Part shown: piece by piece, positions 1 through 8,745 of the stretch
Numbering within the stretch: the first letter of the stretch is position 1
Layout: each line of letters begins with the position of its first letter
NCBI RefSeq assembly: GCF_017114915.1
Contig: NZ_JAAUOE010000005.1
Coordinates: 62,001 to 126,000, forward strand
Direction of reading: 5' to 3'
Origin: Pseudomonas frederiksbergensis
Lineage (GTDB): Bacteria; Pseudomonadota; Gammaproteobacteria; Pseudomonadales; Pseudomonadaceae
Length of the DNA stretch: 64,000 nt
The notes under the pieces: generated by a model
Database searches by the model: none
What the model was told of the DNA's origin: nothing
The model's input: the letters and a program-made list of their open reading frames with translations, nothing else
Program-made: the position numbers and the translations under genes

Positions 1-244
1 TGCAGACGTAATACACCTCGGGCCGAAGCAGTTCGAGCATTTGCAGGCGACTGTCGCTGGGTGTGAACAGTTGGTTGAGTTCGCTCAAGCCTTGATACAA
101 CTGGCGAGCGGTTTCGCCAATGTTGGCTTTGGGCAGGTTGGCGATCCAGCGCTTGAGGTCGCGTGGCGTGGCTTCGCAGAAAGACAGGCGCGACTGTATC
201 GGGATCGGTGCGCGCAGCAGCAGGGCAGGATTGGTCTCATTCAT
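1..244 (-). CDS. Conserved hypothetical protein (N-terminal part, cut by window start)
   Basis: The first 81 codons of a gene read on the minus strand are visible; the rest lies outside the window. The protein begins MNETNPALLLRAPIPIQSRL and continues with a helical, soluble-looking segment containing RDLKRWIANLPKANIGET. The start at 244 is supported by GGAG about 9 bases upstream. There is no signal peptide or membrane segment in the visible part. It follows psd in the same direction, with a 135-base gap holding a hairpin, as the uncharacterised gene next to psd does in other pseudomonads. I do not recognise a domain, and no function is proposed. Confidence 0.75.
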   Translation of the reverse strand, partial: MNETNPALLLRAPIPIQSRLSFCEATPRDLKRWIANLPKANIGETARQLYQGLSELNQLFTPSDSRLQMLELLRPEVYYVC

Positions 245-340
245 GCCGTGGACAAACTCCGACCGGGAAATGGGCAACGAATGACTTTGACTGTAGCAGC
301 TATGAACGCTGGAGGAGGGGGCGCAGAGGGAGGAAATGTC

Positions 341-369
341 CGATCCCACGAAAGGTGTTCGTGGGATCG
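341..369. repeat. Perfect inverted repeat downstream of psd (possible terminator)
   Basis: CGATCCCACGA and TCGTGGGATCG form an 11-bp perfect stem around a 7-base loop, 11 bases beyond the psd stop codon. No T-run follows it on the minus strand, so it is either a weak terminator, an mRNA-end stabilising hairpin, or a short palindromic repeat. Confidence 0.55.
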
Positions 370-379
370 GATCGAGGGA

Positions 380-1240
380 TCAGGCAGTTGGCAGGCCGAT
401 GCCCTGGCCCATCTGCACAGGCGAAAGAGCGCCCAGCCCTTCAGCCCATTTCACTTGATCCGGCCCGAACAGCACGACCGCCGTGGAGCCGAGTTTGAAA
501 CGCCCCAGTTCCGCGCCTTTTTCCAAGTGAATCGGCGCGCGGGCCGCTTCGTCGTAGCGGAAGGTTTTCAGCTCGCGTTTTGGCGGTGTGACCAGGCCGG
601 CCCAGACGGTTTCGATCGACGCCACAATCATCGCGCCCACCAGCACCACGGCCATCGGTCCGCGCTCGGTGTCGAAAATGCACGCCACACGCTCGTTGCG
701 CGCGAACAGCTCCGGTACGTTTTCAGCGGTGGTCTGGTTGACCGAGAAAATGCGGCCAGGAATGTAGATCATCTCGCGCAGGGTGCCGGCCAGCGGCATG
801 TGCACGCGGTGGTAATCCTTGGGCGAGAGGTAAATGGTGGCGAAATCACCGCCCATGAATGGCGCGGCATTGGCCGCGTCACCGCCCAGCAATTCCAGCA
901 CGCTGAAGCTGTGGCCCTTGGCCTGGAAGACACGGCCGTGTTCGATCGGGCCGAGCTGGCTGACGGCGCCGTCGGCCGGGCTGAGGATCGCGCCCGGGGT
1001 TTGATCCAGCGGACGAGCGCCGTCTTTCAAGGCGCGGGTAAAGAACGCATTGAAGTGCTCGTAAGCCGTCAGGTCTTCGACCAGCGCCTGGGACATGTCC
1101 ACTTGATAACGCTTGGCGAACCAGGCGGTTAGGGCGTTCTTGAACCAGCGCACGCGGCATTCGGCAATGCAGCCGGCCAGTCGCGAGAGCAAGTGGTGGG
1201 GCAGCAGGTATTGGCTGAGGATAAACAAACGCTTATTCAT
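380..1240 (-). CDS. psd: Phosphatidylserine decarboxylase proenzyme
   Basis: Converts phosphatidylserine to phosphatidylethanolamine at the inner membrane, the last step of PE synthesis. The 286-residue protein has the usual bacterial length and carries LGST at about residues 250-253; in this family self-cleavage before that serine makes the pyruvoyl cofactor and splits the chain into beta and alpha subunits. The N-terminus is rich in hydrophobic and basic residues, fitting membrane association. Further family features are the [13 protein letters not shown] segment and [20 protein letters not shown]. The gene follows rhdA by 18 bases in the same direction, so the two are probably cotranscribed, as in other Pseudomonas. 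Identification is firm. Confidence 0.96.
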   Translation of the reverse strand: MNKRLFILSQYLLPHHLLSRLAGCIAECRVRWFKNALTAWFAKRYQVDMSQALVEDLTAYEHFNAFFTRALKDGARPLDQTPGAILSPADGAVSQLGPIEHGRVFQAKGHSFSVLELLGGDAANAAPFMGGDFATIYLSPKDYHRVHMPLAGTLREMIYIPGRIFSVNQTTAENVPELFARNERVACIFDTERGPMAVVLVGAMIVASIETVWAGLVTPPKRELKTFRYDEAARAPIHLEKGAELGRFKLGSTAVVLFGPDQVKWAEGLGALSPVQMGQGIGLPTA

Positions 1241-1258
1241 AACTGTCCTTAAAAAACC

Positions 1259-2074
1259 TTAAATCTCTACGGGCGTGTCGGGATGGTTACCCCATTCGCC
1301 CCAGGAGCCGGCGTAGCCTTTGACCCGCGGATAACCGAGCGCCTTGGCCACCAGATAGGTGAAGCCAGAACGATGGTGAGTCTGGCAGTGGGTAATGACT
1401 TCTTTGTCTTTGGTGATGCCAAGTTGTTCCAGGATTTTCGGCATGTCGGTGCGGATGCGCAGGTTGCGTGCCTGATCCATGCCGGCAGTCCATTCGAAAT
1501 TGACCGCGCCGGGGATGTGCCCGCCCTTGGCCGCCAGCACTTTCTCGCCGGAGTACTCCAGCGGCCCGCGTGCGTCCCATATTGCCAGGTCGGCGGCACC
1601 GAGACGGCTTTGCAGGTATTCGCGGGTGGCGGTGGGTTCGTCGTGCAGGGTCAGGGCGACCGGGCCGCCGACCGCTGGCGGGATCTGGATCGACATGGGC
1701 ATGCCTTCTGCCAGCCAGGCCGGCAGACCGCCGTCGAGGTAGTGATACTTGTTGTGGCCGATGACATCCAGCAGCCAGATAAAGCGCCCGGCCCAACCGC
1801 CGCCTTCGTCGTCATAAACGACGTAGACCGCATCGGGGTTGTGTCCCAGTTCGCCGAACAATGCTTCAAGTGCGGCGTGGGTCGGCAGCAGGCCTGGCGC
1901 GGGCGCCTGACCCAGTTGAGTGCGTTTTGGATCGACAAAGCGTGCGCCGGGAATATGCCCTTCGGCATAGCGGGTGCTGCTGGTCAGGTCCACCAGAATC
2001 AGTTCGCGGGAGTCGAGACGCGGGAGCAGGTCGCTCGGTTCGATCACCAGCGCCAAGCCAGAGAAGTCAGACAT
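1259..2074 (-). CDS. rhdA: Thiosulfate:cyanide sulfurtransferase (rhodanese)
   Basis: Transfers sulfane sulfur from thiosulfate to cyanide or other thiol acceptors in the cytoplasm. The 271-residue product has two rhodanese domains: an inactive N-terminal one (ARFVDPKRTQLGQ, YDDEGGGWAGRFIWLLD) and a catalytic C-terminal one with the active-site loop CQTHHRS, the cysteine being residue 230. Length and catalytic position equal the well-studied Pseudomonas/Azotobacter RhdA. The start at 2074 (MSDFSGLAL) has GGAG nine bases upstream; an in-frame ATG six codons earlier lacks this support. It sits immediately upstream of psd on the same strand. The name is secure; the physiological acceptor cannot be read from sequence. 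Confidence 0.95.
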   Translation of the reverse strand: MSDFSGLALVIEPSDLLPRLDSRELILVDLTSSTRYAEGHIPGARFVDPKRTQLGQAPAPGLLPTHAALEALFGELGHNPDAVYVVYDDEGGGWAGRFIWLLDVIGHNKYHYLDGGLPAWLAEGMPMSIQIPPAVGGPVALTLHDEPTATREYLQSRLGAADLAIWDARGPLEYSGEKVLAAKGGHIPGAVNFEWTAGMDQARNLRIRTDMPKILEQLGITKDKEVITHCQTHHRSGFTYLVAKALGYPRVKGYAGSWGEWGNHPDTPVEI

Positions 2075-2190
2075 GTGAGGTCTCCAGAGCACAAAGGGGA
2101 GGATTGTAGCGCAGCGTCATGAAGGCCAGTTATCAGTTATTTTGGGGCAGGAAATAACGGATGGCAGGCCCTGATGGTTAATACCGGGCC

Positions 2191-2226
2191 GTAGCAGCTG
2201 TCGAGCTTGCGAGGCTGGCTACACCG
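2191..2226. repeat. Degenerate REP-like sequence
   Basis: The stretch GTAGCAGCTGTCGAGC...GAGGCTGGCTACAC between the HDOD gene and rhdA resembles one arm of the short palindromic repeats scattered between genes in P. fluorescens genomes. It is imperfect and single, so the call is tentative. Confidence 0.4.
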
Positions 2227-2236
2227 GCATCGGACT

Positions 2237-3769
2237 CTAGCGGTGACTAAAGCTGTGCAGGGCTTTCTCGATGCACTGCGCAGTTTTGCCGAATGCCTGC
2301 ACGGTGATTTCCGAGAACGGCCCGCCACCCTGATCCGCCACCACGATCATGATCACCCGGCCGTTGTTGACCAGTGAGCGTAACAACAGGTGTTCGCCAC
2401 TGAATAGCGCGCACAGACTGGCGGGTAGCAGGGCCGAGAATTGTGCGTTGTTGGCCGGCGTCAGGCGCACCTGGGCCTGTTGCGCGAGCAGGCGCTGCAG
2501 TACGGTGCTTTGGCTGACCACCAGGTTCAGGCCGGCCACTTCTTTGGGCAGCCCGGCAGTCTGGTGCACACGCAGATTAGCGTGCGTGCGGTCGGCCATC
2601 AGGATCATCACCCGCCGCATGCCGCACGCCACCAGGGCGTCTCGGGCCGATGTGGTCAAGTGCATGGCATTGGTAAAACGGCTCGGCTCCACCAGCAACT
2701 CGGCGCATTGTTTACGCCACTTCGCCAGATCTTCTGCAGTCGGTGCCGGGGCCGGCAGCAGACCGCCGTGAACACGATTGATGCCCGACGGCCAGATCAG
2801 CGCTTCGGCCGGGTGCCAGAGGTCCGGCATGGCGTGTTGGCGGGCGCTGTTGGCGGCTTGCTGGTGCAATTGTTGTTGCACCTCATCCATCGGTATTTGA
2901 AGGTAAAGGCTGGTCAGGAACTGCCAGCGTTCACAGTGAGGACTGTCCCAGGCCTGTTGTGCCGACAACGCCAGACCATTGGCCAGCAGCACGGTGTTGG
3001 CGGGTTGATTAAGCCAGCGCCGTAGCGTCGGGTCGTCGTCGAGACGGTTCTGTTGGCGCAATGGGTGGTCGCTGTCACGCGCGATGCGCAGGACTTTCAC
3101 CAGTTCACGTTGCTCGCTGCGCAGCAGTCGATAACCTTGCTGCACCCAGATCGGCAGGTGCCAGGTATCCACCAGCGCCAGGCAGATTTCCAGCAGGCGC
3201 ACGCCGAACAATTGCTTTTCGACTGTGCGTGCCGACTCACCTTTATGGATGACCCGCAGCTCCCACTCTTCAAGCAACTGTGGATGGGTCAACGCCATGG
3301 GCCACAGTGGCGAGAGAAACAGCAGGCTGCCCCAGTGGATGTCTTGCCACAACCGCGCCAGGCGACTGGCAAAAAAACCGTTGGCCTGTTGAGTGGCGTG
3401 CTGGCTGATCAACTGAAGCTGGCGCAGGGCGGCGGGGATTTCCGATTGGGGGGCGGCGGGCAAGCGCTCGAGCAATTCTTCGGTGCGTTTCAAACCGAGG
3501 CGATTGATCGCCACCTCAAGGTTTTCAGCCGGCGTGGCCATGCTGCCATGGGTGTGGCGATTGGCTTCGCGAATGACGCTCAAGGCCAGGGCCGGGCTGT
3601 CCTGCATCAATTCGGCAATGTCGCGCAGCGAGCTGCGGCTATCGCGGATGGCTTTGCAGACCCGGTCGTGACTGGCTTGCGGAATCGGCAGGCGCACGCC
3701 ATCGAGAAGCTTGACCCAGCCTTCGAGCGTGGTCGGTTTTGGCATTGGGACGTTCGTTTCGTTAGCCAT
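2237..3769 (-). CDS. HDOD domain-containing protein
   Basis: A 510-residue cytoplasmic protein. The first ~250 residues have the helical HDOD pattern (SSLRDIAELMQDSPALALSV, then a NRLGLKRTEELLERLP segment) found in bacterial signalling proteins that lack the catalytic HD pair. Residues ~345-505 (MILMADRTHANLRVHQTAGL, then a LLPASLCALFSGEHLLLRSL region) look GAF-like. No effector domain such as GGDEF or EAL is present. It is encoded upstream of rhdA and divergent from motA with 165 bases between the two starts, so a link to motility or surface signalling is possible but only by position. The start MANETNVPM at 3769 is the first methionine of a long open frame. Confidence 0.8.
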   Translation of the reverse strand: MANETNVPMPKPTTLEGWVKLLDGVRLPIPQASHDRVCKAIRDSRSSLRDIAELMQDSPALALSVIREANRHTHGSMATPAENLEVAINRLGLKRTEELLERLPAAPQSEIPAALRQLQLISQHATQQANGFFASRLARLWQDIHWGSLLFLSPLWPMALTHPQLLEEWELRVIHKGESARTVEKQLFGVRLLEICLALVDTWHLPIWVQQGYRLLRSEQRELVKVLRIARDSDHPLRQQNRLDDDPTLRRWLNQPANTVLLANGLALSAQQAWDSPHCERWQFLTSLYLQIPMDEVQQQLHQQAANSARQHAMPDLWHPAEALIWPSGINRVHGGLLPAPAPTAEDLAKWRKQCAELLVEPSRFTNAMHLTTSARDALVACGMRRVMILMADRTHANLRVHQTAGLPKEVAGLNLVVSQSTVLQRLLAQQAQVRLTPANNAQFSALLPASLCALFSGEHLLLRSLVNNGRVIMIVVADQGGGPFSEITVQAFGKTAQCIEKALHSFSHR

Positions 3770-3934
3770 GTCTGGACGCGATCATCGTCTGCTTTACCTA
3801 TCCCTGCGCGGGTCAAATTAGCTTTTCGCCTGAACTGGCTATAGTCTGGCGCAGTTTTGCCGATAAGTAGAAGAAGAGATTTTTTAACTTCCGAATATGA
3901 CCTTGAACCCGACTCAGTAAGTGCTCTCCTACCT

Positions 3935-4786
3935 ATGGCTAAAATTATCGGCATCATCGTCGTATTCGCGAGCGTGCTCGGCGGATACGTGCTTTCCCAC
4001 GGCAAAATTGCTGCCCTCATCCAGCCTTTCGAGGTGATGATTATTGGTGGCGCCGCCCTTGGCGCGTTCCTGCAGGCCAACCCCGGCCACATGACGATGC
4101 ATGTGCTCAAAAAAGCCTTGGGCATGTTCACTTCGCGTTTCAACCACACGTTCTACCTGGAAGTGCTGGGGCTGATTTACGAGATCCTCAACAAGAGCCG
4201 TCGCGAAGGCATGATGGCGATCGAAGGCGACATCGAAGATGCCGCCGCGAGCCCGATCTTCGCCAAGTACCCGGCGGTTCTGAAAGATGAACGCATGACC
4301 GCGTACATCTGCGATTACCTGCGCATCATGTCCTCCGGCAACATGGCTCCCCATGAGCTTGAAGGCCTGTTCGACATGGAGCTGACCAGTCTCAAGGAAG
4401 ACCTGGATCACCCCTCCCACGCCGTCAACGGCATCGCCGATGCCATGCCCGGTTTCGGTATCGTCGCGGCGGTATTGGGTATCGTGGTGACCATGGCTTC
4501 GTTGGGTGAAAGCGACCAGAAAATGATCGGCCTGCACGTCGGTGCGGCGCTGGTAGGTACCTTCTTCGGTATTCTCGCCGCCTACGGTTTCTTTGGTCCG
4601 TTGGCCCATGCCCTGGGCCACGATGCCAAGGAAGAACTGAACGTCTACGAAGCCATCAAGGCCTCGCTGGTGGCTTCGGCTTCCGGCATGCCGCCATCGC
4701 TGGCGGTGGAATTCGGCCGCAAGGTTCTGTACCCGGCGCACCGCCCTAGCTTCGCTGAGCTGGAACAAGCGGTTCGCGGTCGCTAA
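3935..4786 (+). CDS. motA: Flagellar motor stator protein MotA
   Basis: Forms, with MotB, the proton-driven stator units in the inner membrane that turn the flagellum. The 283-residue product starts MAKIIGIIVVFASVLGGYVL and has the four expected membrane segments: two near the N-terminus, then a large cytoplasmic loop with RRE/DE charged residues for rotor contact, then GIADAMPGFGIVAAVLGIVV and HVGAALVGTFFGILAAYGFF. The conserved prolines of the third and fourth helices (AMPGFG; FGPLAHA region) are present. The start at 3935 matches the family length; the frame is open 26 codons further upstream without support. motB follows 3 bases after the stop, implying one transcript. Confidence 0.96.
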   Translation: MAKIIGIIVVFASVLGGYVLSHGKIAALIQPFEVMIIGGAALGAFLQANPGHMTMHVLKKALGMFTSRFNHTFYLEVLGLIYEILNKSRREGMMAIEGDIEDAAASPIFAKYPAVLKDERMTAYICDYLRIMSSGNMAPHELEGLFDMELTSLKEDLDHPSHAVNGIADAMPGFGIVAAVLGIVVTMASLGESDQKMIGLHVGAALVGTFFGILAAYGFFGPLAHALGHDAKEELNVYEAIKASLVASASGMPPSLAVEFGRKVLYPAHRPSFAELEQAVRGR

Positions 4787-4789
4787 GTC

Positions 4790-5815
4790 ATGGAAAATAA
4801 CCAGCCGATAATCATCAAGCGCGTAAAGAAATACGCGGGCGGGCATCACGGGGGCTCCTGGAAAATCGCCTTCGCGGACTTCGCAACGGCGATGATGGCG
4901 TTCTTCCTGGTGCTGTGGCTGTTGTCCACGGCAACGCCGGAGCAGAAGATCGCCATCGCCGGTTACTTCAAGGACCCGGTCGGTTTTACCGAAAGCGGCA
5001 CGCCGTACATCATCGATCTGGGCGGCTCGCCGACCCTGGCGCCGGAGAGCACCCTCAACCCCGAGGTGAAATCCCAGCCTCAGCCGGACAAGGTGACGGT
5101 CGACGCCGAACAGGTCGAAGGCATGGCCGAGCTGGTCGAGAAGGAGCGCCTGGAATTGTTGCTGCAAGAGTTGCAGAACAAGGTCGATGAAAACCCGCAG
5201 TTGCAGAAATTCAAGGACCAGATCCTCTTCGAAATTACCCAGGACGGTTTGCGCATCCAGATCATGGACGCCGAAAACCGCCCGATGTTCGACTCCGGCA
5301 GTGCGCGCCTGAAGCCGTACTTCGAAGACATCCTGCTGGCCATGGCCGACACCATCAAAGCGGTGCCGAACAAGATCAGCATCAGCGGCCACACCGATGC
5401 CAAGCCGTACTCGGGCACCGGCGATTTCGGCAACTGGGAACTCTCGGCCAACCGCGCCAACGCGGCTCGTCGTGCGTTGGTCGCCGGCAGCTATCCGGAC
5501 GCTCAGGTGGCGCGCGTCGTGGGCTATGCCTCGTCGGCGCTGTTCGACCGGGAGAACCCGTTCAACCCGGTCAACCGCCGCATCGACATCGTGGTGCTGA
5601 CCAAAAAAGCCCAGCGTGCCATCGAAGGCGAACAAGGTGCCGAACCGGCGCCAGTGCCGACGCAAGGGCTGGGCGGGCCGGGCGAAGTGCCTACGCCGCC
5701 CGCCGATCCGAATGCCTTGCCGGCGGATAAGGAACCGCTGCCGGCCCATGAGCTTCGCGAGCGTTTGAATCTGTTTGATGATCCGGCGCCGAAGCCGGCG
5801 GTGCCAGCCAAGTAG
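4790..5815 (+). CDS. motB: Flagellar motor stator protein MotB
   Basis: Stator partner of MotA that anchors the complex to peptidoglycan. The 341-residue protein has a short cytoplasmic tail, one membrane helix (about residues 28-48, FADFATAMMAFFLVLWLLS) bearing the proton-binding aspartate D30, a periplasmic plug/linker, and a C-terminal OmpA-like peptidoglycan-binding domain at about 150-275 (SGHTDAKPYSG, NWELSANRANAARRAL, NPVNRRIDIVVL). A proline-rich tail of about 60 residues follows. It lies directly behind motA and is closed by a strong terminator, so motAB is a compact operon. Confidence 0.96.
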   Translation: MENNQPIIIKRVKKYAGGHHGGSWKIAFADFATAMMAFFLVLWLLSTATPEQKIAIAGYFKDPVGFTESGTPYIIDLGGSPTLAPESTLNPEVKSQPQPDKVTVDAEQVEGMAELVEKERLELLLQELQNKVDENPQLQKFKDQILFEITQDGLRIQIMDAENRPMFDSGSARLKPYFEDILLAMADTIKAVPNKISISGHTDAKPYSGTGDFGNWELSANRANAARRALVAGSYPDAQVARVVGYASSALFDRENPFNPVNRRIDIVVLTKKAQRAIEGEQGAEPAPVPTQGLGGPGEVPTPPADPNALPADKEPLPAHELRERLNLFDDPAPKPAVPAK

Positions 5816-5824
5816 TGAGCACAG

Positions 5825-5852
5825 AAAAGCCGACAGTGATGTCGGCTTTTTT
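5825..5852 (+). terminator. Rho-independent terminator of motAB
   Basis: AAAAGCCGACA-GTGA-TGTCGGCTTTTTT: an 8-bp GC-rich stem with a four-base loop and a six-T run, nine bases after the motB stop. Confidence 0.92.
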
Positions 5853-6016
5853 GTGCCTGCACGCTACTCCACATCAGTATTCACTCCCCCCTCGTTCGCA
5901 GACGTAACATTCTGAAACGTCAGAAGGTTCGGATGGGATATCAAGATGCTTCCTACATAAATCCTTTTTCCCCCTTGTTAGCGTGTTCGGCAGTTTGCGT
6001 TTGCTCACGCCGGGGA

Positions 6017-6032
6017 TGGCACGGGCGTCGCG
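6017..6032 (+). promoter_or_regulatory. Candidate sigma-54 promoter of the vgrG operon
   Basis: TGGCACGGGCGTCGCG has the GG-N10-GC spacing of -24/-12 elements and a perfect TGGCACG half, but the -12 half reads TCGC rather than TTGC. It lies 57 bases upstream of the vgrG start. Sigma-54 control of vgrG/hcp operons is known in several T6SS systems. The surrounding 5853-6088 stretch holds no gene that I can support. Confidence 0.45.
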
Positions 6033-6088
6033 ATTCGTATCCTCATTCGGCTTAAGGACGAGCCACGGAAAAGCAAAAGGATAAGCGC

Positions 6089-8182
6089 ATGTTCGCACCC
6101 GCCAATGCTGTTCACTTCGCGATACTGATCCCGACTGTTCGTAACGATTTCAAAGTCCTCGCCTTTGAAGGTACTGAGGCAATCAGTGCCTTGTATGCGA
6201 TCCAGATTGAACTGGTCAGTGAACACTCTGCTTTCGATCTAGAGAGCCTGCTCAGCCAGCCCGCTTTTCTCCAGTTCGGCCTCAACGGGGAAGGTCTTCA
6301 CGGTCGTATCGAAGATGCGTTCAGGGGGGAAGCCGGCGAACGCCTGACCCGTTATCACCTGACCCTCGTGCCGACGCTGCACTACCTGCAGTTCAGCCAC
6401 AATCAGCGGATTTTCCAGAACCTGACGGTCCCGAAAATTATCGCTCAGGTGCTCAACGGTCACGGCATTCAGGCTGATGCGTTTACCTTCCATGTCAGCA
6501 CCAGCCCCGCGCGCCAATACTGCACCCAGTACGGGGAAAGTGATTTCGAATTCGTCCAGCGCTTGTGCGCCGAGGACGGTATCGCCTGGCATCACCAGCA
6601 TTCGCCGGAAGGCCATGTGCTGGTGTTCACCGACGACCAGACCTGGTTTCCCAAACTGGGTACAACCCCCTATCGGCAAAACTCCGGCATGGTGGCCGAG
6701 CACCCGGTGGTCAGCCAGTTCTCCACGCGTTTCAGCACCCGCCCCAGCACCACCACGCGTCGGCATTACGACTTCCAGCGCCCGAGTCTGTTGCTGGAAA
6801 GCCGCTTCACCGCTGAGTTTCACCCTGAGCTTGAAGACTATCGCTATCCAGTTTTTATCGAGAACGAAAAGCGCGGCAAACAGCTGGCCCGCCAGGCCTT
6901 GGAACGGCACCGTGCCGATTACCAGTTGGGCGAGGGTAAAAGCGATCAGCCAAGCCTGCGCAGCGGTCACTTCTTCGACCTGACGGAACACCCGGATAAA
7001 ACTTGCAACGATTTGTGGCTGCTGCTCAGTGTGACGCACGCTGGGAAGCAGCCTCAGTCACTGGAAGAGACAATCAATAGCGACACCAAACCCGAGGACG
7101 GCTTCACCCAGGGTTACCGCAACAGCTTCAGCGTCATTCCATGGGATGTGTTTTACCGGCCGCCGATGCCTGCACAAAGACCGGCGTTGGTCAGCCAGAC
7201 CGCCCGCGTCACCGGGCCTGTTGGCGAAGAAATCTATTGCGATGAGTATGGTCGCGTCAAAGTCGAGTTCCCTTGGGACCGGGCCGAACTCAACAGTGAA
7301 AAAAGCAGCTGCTGGCTGCGGGTATCTACCCACTGGGCAGGTAAAAATTTTGGTGCGATGACCATTCCGCGTGTCGGCATGGAAGTCGCCGTCACCTTTC
7401 TGGACGGCAATCCCGATAATCCGCTCATTACCGGGTGCGTGCCGAACAAAGTTAATGCGGTGCCCTATCCCTTGCCCGAGCACAAGACCAAAACTGTATT
7501 GCGCAGCCACAGCTCCCCGCAAACCGGGGGTTACAACGAACTGTCGATTGAAGACCGCGCCGGGCAGGAACAAATCTACCTGCGGGCCGAACGCGACCTG
7601 GAACAACTGATCCTCAATGACAGCGATACCAAAATTGGCAACGACCGCCGTGAACAGATTACTCGCGACAGCCACAGCCTGATCAACAACGACCGCTTTG
7701 AACAGGTGGACCACAACAGCGCCAGTCTGATCAAGGGCGACGAATTGCACACCACCCAAGGTGCTCGCAACACAGTGATCGGCGGCAACGAGGTGATCTC
7801 TATTACCGGCAACAGCAGCACAACAGCGGATGGCACGCTGGTGATTCAGGCTGGACCGCACGCTCATGTCACTGCCGCCAATGTGGTGATAAAGGGTGAC
7901 CAGAGCTTGACGTGGGAATGTGGCGGTCACCACATCATCATCAACGCAAGCGGGATCTTCAGCAGCGTGGCCATTGTCGTGGGTGGTTCACCGCTAACTG
8001 GCCTACCCGGGCAGGCGGCACTGTCAGCAACTCCCCAAGCCGCCGAAGCTGTGGTTATCGACACCCTTCCCATGGAAGCGCTACTCAAACAGAACATCGT
8101 CTTTCGCGAGGCCGATTCCGGTGTTTGTCCGGTATGCAACGTCGCCCAGGAATCCCAGGAAGCCGAGAGGGGTGAAGCATGA
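6089..8182 (+). CDS. vgrG: Type VI secretion spike protein VgrG (TssI)
   Basis: Forms the trimeric spike at the tip of the T6SS tube and carries effectors out of the cell. The 697-residue product has the gp27-like base (about 10-330, with YCTQYGESDFEFVQRLCAEDG), the gp5-like OB fold (about 375-460: YGRVKVEFPWDR, FGAMTIPRVGMEVAVTFLDG, NPDNPLITGCV) and the repetitive beta-prism stretch (about 500-640). A C-terminal extension of about 60 residues ends with a CPVC pair, perhaps for cargo or adaptor docking. AAGGAT lies 7 bases upstream of the start. The next gene, a DUF4123 adaptor, overlaps by ATGA. No tube, sheath or baseplate genes occur nearby, so this is a remote effector island served by an apparatus elsewhere. 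Confidence 0.95.
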   Translation: MFAPANAVHFAILIPTVRNDFKVLAFEGTEAISALYAIQIELVSEHSAFDLESLLSQPAFLQFGLNGEGLHGRIEDAFRGEAGERLTRYHLTLVPTLHYLQFSHNQRIFQNLTVPKIIAQVLNGHGIQADAFTFHVSTSPARQYCTQYGESDFEFVQRLCAEDGIAWHHQHSPEGHVLVFTDDQTWFPKLGTTPYRQNSGMVAEHPVVSQFSTRFSTRPSTTTRRHYDFQRPSLLLESRFTAEFHPELEDYRYPVFIENEKRGKQLARQALERHRADYQLGEGKSDQPSLRSGHFFDLTEHPDKTCNDLWLLLSVTHAGKQPQSLEETINSDTKPEDGFTQGYRNSFSVIPWDVFYRPPMPAQRPALVSQTARVTGPVGEEIYCDEYGRVKVEFPWDRAELNSEKSSCWLRVSTHWAGKNFGAMTIPRVGMEVAVTFLDGNPDNPLITGCVPNKVNAVPYPLPEHKTKTVLRSHSSPQTGGYNELSIEDRAGQEQIYLRAERDLEQLILNDSDTKIGNDRREQITRDSHSLINNDRFEQVDHNSASLIKGDELHTTQGARNTVIGGNEVISITGNSSTTADGTLVIQAGPHAHVTAANVVIKGDQSLTWECGGHHIIINASGIFSSVAIVVGGSPLTGLPGQAALSATPQAAEAVVIDTLPMEALLKQNIVFREADSGVCPVCNVAQESQEAERGEA

Positions 8183-8745
8183 CCCCGGTCACCCCGAACA
8201 AAGGACTGCTCTTGCTTGATGGTGCTCAGTATGAAGACGCTATCGATTGGCTTCACCAGCACTACGGCGCAGACGCTCCTCAATCGCTTTTCAAGGGGAC
8301 CGCCTACGAGCCGATTGGCGCAGCGGGGCCTTTTCTGCTGAACGCCTCGCTTGGTAGCGCATCGTATGCCGCGTGGCGGAGCGGCACTGATTTGCAACAC
8401 GGTGTTTGGCTGGCTTCTCCACTGAGCGCTCAGCAATTGCTCCCGATCTTGCAACGTCGCCTTCGCATTTTTGATGAACACCAGCGAGAGCTATGGCTGC
8501 GACTGGCAGATGGCTCGGTTCTGCGGCGCGCTTGGTTGGCCGGCATGCAATGGCCAACAGGCTTTTGGTACGGCGTGGAAAGCGTCTGGCTACGCCATGG
8601 CAACGCGACAGTGTGCGCATGGGAAAACCAGACCCCTGAATTCGACTCAGCACCGGCCAATAAAGGTCTTGTCGCGCAAATCACCCTGCCTGAACTGCTT
8701 CTGCATGCACTGAGCCTTCCAGCCAACCCGGAGAAAAATGCATGA
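8179..8745 (+). CDS. DUF4123 T6SS effector adaptor/chaperone
   Basis: A 188-residue protein with the pattern of DUF4123 (Tap/TEC) adaptors, which bind one effector and load it on its VgrG. Family-like segments are LLLLDGAQYEDAIDWL at the N-terminus, GPFLLNAS, and LWLRLADGSVLRRAW, the counterpart of the family's loading motif with aromatic and arginine residues. It overlaps vgrG by ATGA on one side and the large effector gene by ATGA on the other, the standard vgrG-adaptor-effector order. Cytoplasmic, no signal peptide. By position its client should be the 897-residue protein encoded next. Confidence 0.85.
   Translation: MTPVTPNKGLLLLDGAQYEDAIDWLHQHYGADAPQSLFKGTAYEPIGAAGPFLLNASLGSASYAAWRSGTDLQHGVWLASPLSAQQLLPILQRRLRIFDEHQRELWLRLADGSVLRRAWLAGMQWPTGFWYGVESVWLRHGNATVCAWENQTPEFDSAPANKGLVAQITLPELLLHALSLPANPEKNA

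Noticed and set aside
2137..2328. 63-codon minus-strand frame overlapping the end of the HDOD gene
   Set aside because: Contains the REP-like sequence and overlaps a real gene in another frame; no start signal.
3929..5749. Long open frame of 606 codons on the minus strand opposite motA and motB
   Set aside because: High-GC codon bias of the real genes leaves the opposite strand open; composition is rich in R, H, G and Q with no domain, and motAB are certain.
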